DNA of 9,137 nt. It comes from Treponema sp. GTDB taxonomy: Bacteria; Spirochaetota; Spirochaetia; Treponematales; Breznakiellaceae. The stretch spans positions 1 to 9,137 of the forward strand of contig JAITLF010000085.1 in the NCBI GenBank assembly GCA_031278025.1, given 5' to 3'. Made by a program: the position numbers and the translations under genes. This document shows, piece by piece, positions 6,107 to 9,137 of the stretch. Within the stretch, counting starts at the first letter, position 1; every line of letters starts with the position of its first letter. The notes beneath the pieces are model-generated. The model made no database searches, was not told the DNA's origin, and saw only the letters and a program-made list of their open reading frames with translations.

Positions 6107-6589
6107 ATACGCATACGCGGCAGCGATGAATATACCAAGAAGCGCGCCAATCACCACTTCCAGCGGGGCATGTCCGTGTACTTCTTTCAGTGGATGATAC
6201 TCAAGGTTTATAGTTTCCGCCAGTTGACGTCCCAGCAAATTGAGGGTTCTGGCTTGAATTCCCGAAGCCCGGCGTACCCCCATGGCATCACGCATGATGA
6301 TCAACGCGAAAAACAGGGTTACGACGAATAAATTTGAGTTGACTCCTTCCCGGAAAGCCACGGAAGTTGCCATGGAAGACACCAGGGAAGCGTGGCTGGA
6401 AGGCATACCGCCGGTACGCCAGGCAATAGTCGCCAAAACATCCCTGCCGTTGCTCTTGCGTCCTTTAAGGAGAATTATGGCCGCTTTCATTAATTGAGCG
6501 CAGAACCAGCTTGACACACAGGACAGGAAAATTGAGTTTTCAAAAAAAGCTTTTATCGACCCCGCCTGGGCAACTGCAGCAAACGACAT
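6101..6589 (-). CDS. DUF212 / divergent PAP2-family membrane protein (YuiD-like)
   Basis: This 162-aa membrane protein is the first gene of the minus-strand cluster. DUF212 proteins are short membrane proteins distantly related to PAP2 phosphatases. Motifs in order: AQLMK (31-35), GGMPSSHASLVSS (60-72), MRDAMGVRRASG (99-110) and KEVHGHAPLEVVIGALLGI (135-153). These match the family consensus 'GGMPSSH', 'YDA.GVRRA.G.QA..LN' and 'KE..GHTP.EV..G...G' almost throughout, with Tyr-Asp changed to Arg-Asp. Length is typical (150-170 aa). SSH and the GH(A/T)P histidine are the likely remnants of the PAP2 active site; no substrate is established. The start at 6589 is the first ATG and has no Shine-Dalgarno sequence; a TTGACA lies upstream. 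Only 22 nt separate it from the next gene, so they are probably co-transcribed. A role with the Rnf-like complex is unproven. Confidence 0.88.
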   Translation of the reverse strand: MSFAAVAQAGSIKAFFENSIFLSCVSSWFCAQLMKAAIILLKGRKSNGRDVLATIAWRTGGMPSSHASLVSSMATSVAFREGVNSNLFVVTLFFALIIMRDAMGVRRASGIQARTLNLLGRQLAETINLEYHPLKEVHGHAPLEVVIGALLGIFIAAAYAYL

Positions 6590-6596
6590 TGCACTA

Positions 6597-6625
6597 ACAA
6601 TTCTCTAGTAGCTGGAATTTGTCAA
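6597..6625 (-). promoter_or_regulatory. Possible promoter of the DUF212-rnf cluster
   Basis: A perfect TTGACA (6625-6620 on the minus strand) is followed after 17 bp by AATTGT (6602-6597), a poor -10 box (3/6). The nearest consensus-like alternatives are no better spaced. The -10 position would be 7 nt before the ATG at 6589, implying little or no leader, which agrees with the missing ribosome binding site. This is the only promoter-like signal seen upstream of the whole minus-strand cluster. Confidence 0.4.
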
Positions 6626-6689
6626 GGGGCGGTAAAACGCACCCAGAGCGGGCCTCTCTTTACAATTCTGAGCGGGCAAACCAGGGTGC

Positions 6690-6719
6690 TGAACAGAACA
6701 GCCGGAAAATGCGTACAAT
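6690..6719 (+). promoter_or_regulatory. Possible leaderless promoter of the pseudouridine synthase
   Basis: TACAAT (6714-6719, 5/6 to TATAAT) lies 5 nt before the ATG at 6725. TGAACA (6690-6695, 4/6 to TTGACA) lies 18 bp upstream of it. No Shine-Dalgarno sequence precedes the ATG; AAGG is only 2 nt from it. The in-frame TAA at 6719-6721 rules out an upstream start. The arrangement suggests a leaderless or near-leaderless transcript. Confidence 0.4.
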
Positions 6720-6724
6720 AAGGC

Positions 6725-7723
6725 ATGGCCACGGAAAAAGAATTGATCGCCGGAACCGATGATGAAGGCCGCCGTCTGGACCGTATCCTCCGCCGGGCCT
6801 TTCCGGGCACGCCCCTTTCGGTGATATACCGGCTGCTGCGGAAAGGCCGGGTAACGGTGAACGGCGTCCCCGGCGAAGCGTCCCTGCGGATCGCCGCGGG
6901 CGCCCGCATACGGGTTCGGGAAGACGCGGCGTCCCCCCCCGTGCGGGGGCCGGTTCCCCCTCAGGCGGAGGGAACGCCGCCCGGCCTGTGCATACTCCGG
7001 GAAGGGGACGGGCTCCTTTTGGTGAACAAGCCCGCCGGCCTGGCGGTACACCGCCCCGACCGCCGGCAGGGCAAAGCCCCAAGCCCCTGCCTTGACGGCC
7101 TGGTGCGGGCCTATCTTCGGGACAAACTGCCCCCGTCTCTTTCCTTCAGGCCCGGCCCGCTTCACCGGCTGGACCAGGTTTCCAGCGGGATCATCGCCTT
7201 TTCGGCGAGCCTTGCGGGGGCCCGCCTTTTCAGCGCCCTGATGAGGGAACGGCGGCTGCGGAAGACCTACCTGGCCCTGGCGGACGGCCGCATCGAAACG
7301 GCGGAATGCTGGGAAGACGCCCTGTTCAGGGATAGGGAGCGGCGGAAAACCGCGGCGGCTCTTGGCGGACCGGATGAAAGGCACGCCAGGCCCGCCCGGA
7401 CGCGGGTTTTCCCCCTGGCGGTTCATCCCCCCTATTCGCTTATCGCCCTGGAAATCGAAACCGGGCGGACCCATCAGATCCGGTCCCAGGCCGGGTTTCA
7501 CGGCCATCCCCTTTCCGGGGACCGGAAGTACGGCGGCAGCTTTCAGCCCGGCGGCCTCTTGCTGCACGCGTTCTCCCTGAGCTTTCCCCCGGATGTCCCG
7601 TTACTGGGATCGCTGAGGGGTGAAACCGTCAGCGCCCCGCTCCCAAAACCCTTTCTGCGGCGGATTCGGGAGATCTTTGGAACCGGCCTGGGCATCGGCG
7701 GGGCGCTGCCCCTGAACGGGTGA
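6725..7723 (+). CDS. RluA-family 23S rRNA pseudouridine synthase (RluC/RluD-type)
   Basis: A 332-aa enzyme of the RluA family, which converts specific uridines to pseudouridine in rRNA or tRNA. An N-terminal S4 RNA-binding domain covers about 14-65 (GRRLDRILRRAFPG, then YRLLRKGRVTVNG). The catalytic domain follows from about 88, with LLLVNKPAGLAVH (97-109), the active-site motif HRLDQVSSGI (147-156, catalytic Asp150), GRTHQIR (247-253) and HPLSGDRKYG (261-270). All catalytic motifs are intact. The second serine in VSSG replaces the common threonine of TSG. S4 plus the synthase domain fits RluC or RluD (about 320 aa); I cannot choose between them by eye. The start at 6725 is fixed by the in-frame TAA two codons upstream. 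It is divergent from the DUF212 gene and convergent with the GntR gene. Confidence 0.93.
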   Translation: MATEKELIAGTDDEGRRLDRILRRAFPGTPLSVIYRLLRKGRVTVNGVPGEASLRIAAGARIRVREDAASPPVRGPVPPQAEGTPPGLCILREGDGLLLVNKPAGLAVHRPDRRQGKAPSPCLDGLVRAYLRDKLPPSLSFRPGPLHRLDQVSSGIIAFSASLAGARLFSALMRERRLRKTYLALADGRIETAECWEDALFRDRERRKTAAALGGPDERHARPARTRVFPLAVHPPYSLIALEIETGRTHQIRSQAGFHGHPLSGDRKYGGSFQPGGLLLHAFSLSFPPDVPLLGSLRGETVSAPLPKPFLRRIREIFGTGLGIGGALPLNG

Positions 7724-7732
7724 AGCCCGCCG

Positions 7733-7760
7733 GTAAAAACCCTTTGCGCCAGGCTTTTAC
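7733..7760. terminator. Weak inverted repeat between convergent genes
   Basis: The 54-bp gap between the pseudouridine synthase stop and the GntR regulator stop contains GTAAAA (7733-7738) and TTTTAC (7755-7760), a 6-bp inverted repeat with a 16-nt loop. It could act as a weak bidirectional terminator because the arms are A/T-rich, but the stem lacks G/C pairs. Nothing else in the gap looks like a terminator. Confidence 0.2.
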
Positions 7761-7777
7761 GAAGGAGCGGTACCGTT

Positions 7778-8527
7778 TCAGGAGAGGCCGGGGAAGCCGC
7801 CGAAATCAACTTCAAAGGCGTCTTCTTCCGGGGCGGAAAGAAAATAATCGGGAAACCGTTCCCGGAGCATTTTTTCTTCGGTATTGATCTTATGAAGGTG
7901 ATCGTTCAGGTGAATCCGGACATTCCGCAAGTCCTTCTGTTTGACCGCCAGAATTATGGCTGTATGCTGGCCCACGATGTTCCGGGCTATCCCGTTTATC
8001 AAGACGGTCAATAACCGTACCCGGTGATAATGGCCGCACATGCTTTCCAAAACTTTCCAGCCCAGATCATGGCCGGCCGCCTCAAAAAAAACCCGGTGGA
8101 ACGCATCGTCGTAGTTTAGGAAATTGACGAATTCGTCGTTTTCGGCGGCGCGCCGCTGGGTTTCCACTATTTCTTCCAACGCGGCAATATGACGCGGCTT
8201 GCAGCGGCTGATAAACGGCCGCAGCACCGCCATTTCAAGGGTTTCCCGGAGAAACAACTCCTGTTCCACCCGGTTATAATCAATGCGGGACACCAGGGTT
8301 TCCCGCTGGGGGATCACCTGCAGCAGCCCCTCCCTGGACAGGTGTATAAAGGCCTCCCGGATCGGCGTGCGGCTTACCCGGTACTTTAGGGAAATTTCGT
8401 TTTCACTGACGGCGGTTCCGGGGGGCAAATTCAGATTGATGATGCTCTTCCGCAGGGAGGCATACACCGAATCCTGAACATTCCCCGGCAGCCCGTTCCG
8501 CGGCAGCCCGCGCGGTGCTTTTTTCAT
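7778..8527 (-). CDS. GntR-family transcriptional regulator, FadR/FCD subfamily
   Basis: A 249-aa regulator with an N-terminal winged helix-turn-helix (about 18-80) and a C-terminal all-helical FCD ligand domain (about 85-225). The DNA-binding motif includes PPGTAVSENEISLKYRVSR (36-53) and TPIREAFIHLSREGLL (54-69), very typical of GntR proteins. The FCD metal/ligand site is conserved: D140-x3-H144 (DDAFH), H188 (GQHTAI) and H210 (NDHLHKI). These proteins usually bind a small organic acid and repress adjacent metabolic genes. The ATG at 8527 is directly preceded by an in-frame TAA, so no longer form exists. AGGAGG lies 14 nt upstream, an unusually long spacing. The acidic C-terminal tail is an extension. 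The ligand is unknown. The candidate target is the gene beginning at 9076, or autoregulation through the repeats at 8557-8586. Confidence 0.92.
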   Translation of the reverse strand: MKKAPRGLPRNGLPGNVQDSVYASLRKSIINLNLPPGTAVSENEISLKYRVSRTPIREAFIHLSREGLLQVIPQRETLVSRIDYNRVEQELFLRETLEMAVLRPFISRCKPRHIAALEEIVETQRRAAENDEFVNFLNYDDAFHRVFFEAAGHDLGWKVLESMCGHYHRVRLLTVLINGIARNIVGQHTAIILAVKQKDLRNVRIHLNDHLHKINTEEKMLRERFPDYFLSAPEEDAFEVDFGGFPGLS

Positions 8528-8720
8528 GGGTTACGCCTGTTCCTCCTGCCGCTGGCGCGGTACGAAACCGCCGGTTTGAAACCGCCTGCTCTAAAAAGCG
8601 GTATAGTAGAGAGTCTATCACCTGTATTCACAATTACAAGGGAATCCCGCCGGGGGGGCGCATTAACCGGTTCCCGAACGGGCCTGCCCGCGCCGCCGTT
8701 CGCGGGGGAGCCTCCGGCGC
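8528..8720. other. Non-coding spacer between GntR gene and repeat array
   Basis: This stretch holds the regulator's AGGAGG (8535-8542 region), the dyads described above, and a near-dyad GGTATAG/CTATCACC (8600-8622). Further right is a GC-rich part with an inverted repeat CGAACGG (8675-8681) / CCGTTCG (8696-8702). Long ORFs cross it, but they are low-complexity extensions of frames kept open by the repeat array and have no believable start. No RNA gene was seen. Confidence 0.4.
8557..8607. promoter_or_regulatory. Candidate operator/promoter region upstream of the GntR gene
   Basis: Two adjacent inverted repeats lie 30-57 bp upstream of the regulator ATG: GCGGT-acgaa-ACCGC (8557-8571) and CGGTTT-g-AAACCG (8572-8584). 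They also form a direct repeat, GAAACCGCC, at 8564-8572 and 8578-8586, 14 bp apart. A further GCGGT follows at 8598-8602. On the plus strand TTGAAA (8576-8581) and TATAGT (8602-8607) resemble -35 and -10 boxes but are 20 bp apart. Dyads next to a GntR gene are typical of autoregulatory sites, although they do not match the common TGGT-N-ACCA form exactly. Confidence 0.4.
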
Positions 8721-9035
8721 TTCTAGACTCAAGCCTGGAAGTTCCAGATTCAAGTCTGGAAGTTCAAGATTCAAGTCTGGAAGTTCTAGACTCAAGTCTG
8801 GAAGTTCAAGACTCAAGTCTGGAAGTTCAAGACTCAAGTCTGGAAGTTCCAGATTCAAGTCTGGAAGTTCTAGACTCAAGTCTGGAAGTTCCAGACTCAA
8901 GTCTGGAAGTTCTAGACTTAAGTCTGGAAGTTCCAGACTTAAGTCTGGAAGTTCCAGACTCTAGTCTGGAGGTTCTAGACTTAAGTCTGGAAGTTCTAGA
9001 CTCAAGTCTGGAAGTTCAAGACTCAAGTCTGGAAG
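8721..9035. repeat. Tandem array: 15 copies of a 21-bp palindromic unit
   Basis: Fifteen head-to-tail units of exactly 21 bp begin with TTC at 8721, 8742, 8763 and so on to 9015. A degenerate sixteenth may start at 9036. Each unit is a palindrome plus one G: the most complete (8931-8950) has core CCAGACTTAAGTCTGG flanked by TT and AA, a perfect 20-bp dyad. The right half AAGTCTGGAAG is nearly invariant; exceptions are unit 1 (AAGCC) and unit 12 (CTAG, GAGG). The left half varies at only three sites: position 4 (C/T/A), position 8 (C/T) and position 10 (C/T). There are no unique spacers. The unit length is a multiple of three and contains no stop in several frames: plus (LKSGSSR)n and (DSSLEVx)n, minus (LELPDLS)n. 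It lies between a GntR regulator and the start of a divergent gene. Confidence 0.97.
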
Positions 9036-9075
9036 TTTCGGACCCAGGTACGCGGACGGCGGGGGATACTCTCCA

Positions 9076-9137
9076 ATGCGCCAGGCTCTAACAATTTATC
9101 ATGATGCCGGGTACTATCTGCATACGGAGAAACTGAT
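9076..9137 (+). CDS. Start of an unrecognised gene (runs off right edge)
   Basis: From the ATG at 9076 a frame stays open to the window end: MRQALTIYHDAGYYLHTEKL (20 codons). The residue mix is protein-like, and codon use and base composition change abruptly from the repeat array to ordinary coding-like sequence. GGGGGA lies about 9 nt upstream and GATACT (9065-9070) 5 nt upstream of the ATG. The same frame is open leftwards to the TAG at 8962-8964 inside repeat unit 12, so a longer N-terminus is possible only with a non-ATG start, and I see no GTG or TTG in that interval in frame. I do not recognise the family. Its position after the array and opposite the GntR gene makes it the natural candidate target of both. 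Confidence 0.5.
   Translation, partial: MRQALTIYHDAGYYLHTEKL

Noticed and set aside
6079..6150. Upstream start (6150) for the 502-aa membrane protein
   Set aside because: It would overlap the DUF212 gene by about 50 nt and add a basic segment before the first helix. The ATG at 6078 has a well-spaced AGGA.
6605..7567. 320-aa minus-strand ORF opposite the pseudouridine synthase
   Set aside because: It is a Gly/Pro/Arg-rich shadow of a GC-rich gene. The plus strand encodes an enzyme with every catalytic motif intact.
8721..9035. CRISPR array
   Set aside because: The units abut directly with an exact 21-bp period and no unique spacers, and no cas-like gene is visible.
8721..9035. Iteron-type replication origin
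   Set aside because: The 21-bp tandem repeats resemble iterons in period, but they are palindromic, no DnaA box or AT-rich melting region is adjacent, and no Rep gene is visible.
8515..9091. Repeat-rich proteins in two plus frames and one minus frame across the array
   Set aside because: All three are open only because a 21-bp unit without stops is repeated. None has a credible start or ribosome site, and the non-repeat parts do not look like protein.

Overview
The window carries a compact, GC-rich bacterial chromosome segment with one dominant block: a minus-strand run of tightly overlapping genes (about 6.59 kb down to 0.44 kb) encoding a divergent Rnf-type membrane complex in the order DUF212 protein - unknown 502-aa membrane protein - rnfC - rnfD - rnfG - rnfE - rnfA. 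The CDGEA order, the FCD-type GntR regulator, the IS4-type transposase fragment and the short-overlap style are compatible with a spirochaete of the Treponema (insect-gut) group. That placement is an inference from resemblance and was not tested.

Layout from left to right. 1-128: the N-terminus of an IS4-type transposase running off the left edge (minus). 129-436: an AT-richer stretch with a doubtful 46-aa ORF, then a very GC-rich intergenic segment with a strong G/C hairpin. 437-4573: rnfA, rnfE, rnfG, rnfD and rnfC. 4570-6078: the unknown polytopic membrane protein, translationally coupled to rnfC. 6101-6589: a DUF212 (divergent PAP2-like) membrane protein. 6590-6724: a short divergent promoter region. 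6725-7723: an RluA-family pseudouridine synthase with an S4 domain (plus). 7778-8527: a GntR/FCD regulator (minus, convergent). 8528-8720: its upstream region with GCGGT/ACCGC-type inverted and direct repeats. 8721-9035: 15 tandem copies of a 21-bp palindromic unit. 9076-end: the start of an unrecognised gene (plus).

The most notable observation is that the Rnf-like operon is intact as open reading frames but appears stripped of almost all the redox sites that define an Rnf/Nqr complex. RnfC keeps both ferredoxin-type [4Fe-4S] motifs and its N-terminal domain, but the glycine-rich flavin/NADH loop and the ECEPY-type motif are degenerate. RnfD and RnfG have no recognisable covalent-FMN motif. 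RnfA has no cysteine at all, and RnfE has none at the expected cluster positions. RnfB is absent from its usual place after rnfA, where the transposase lies. This looks like a remodelled or repurposed Rnf paralogue rather than a working NAD:ferredoxin pump. The unknown 502-aa protein may be a dedicated additional subunit.

The second notable element is the 315-bp array. Its exact 21-bp period equals two turns of B-DNA, so the palindromes would all face the same side of the helix. It lies between a GntR regulator and the start of a divergent gene, and it is open in several reading frames.
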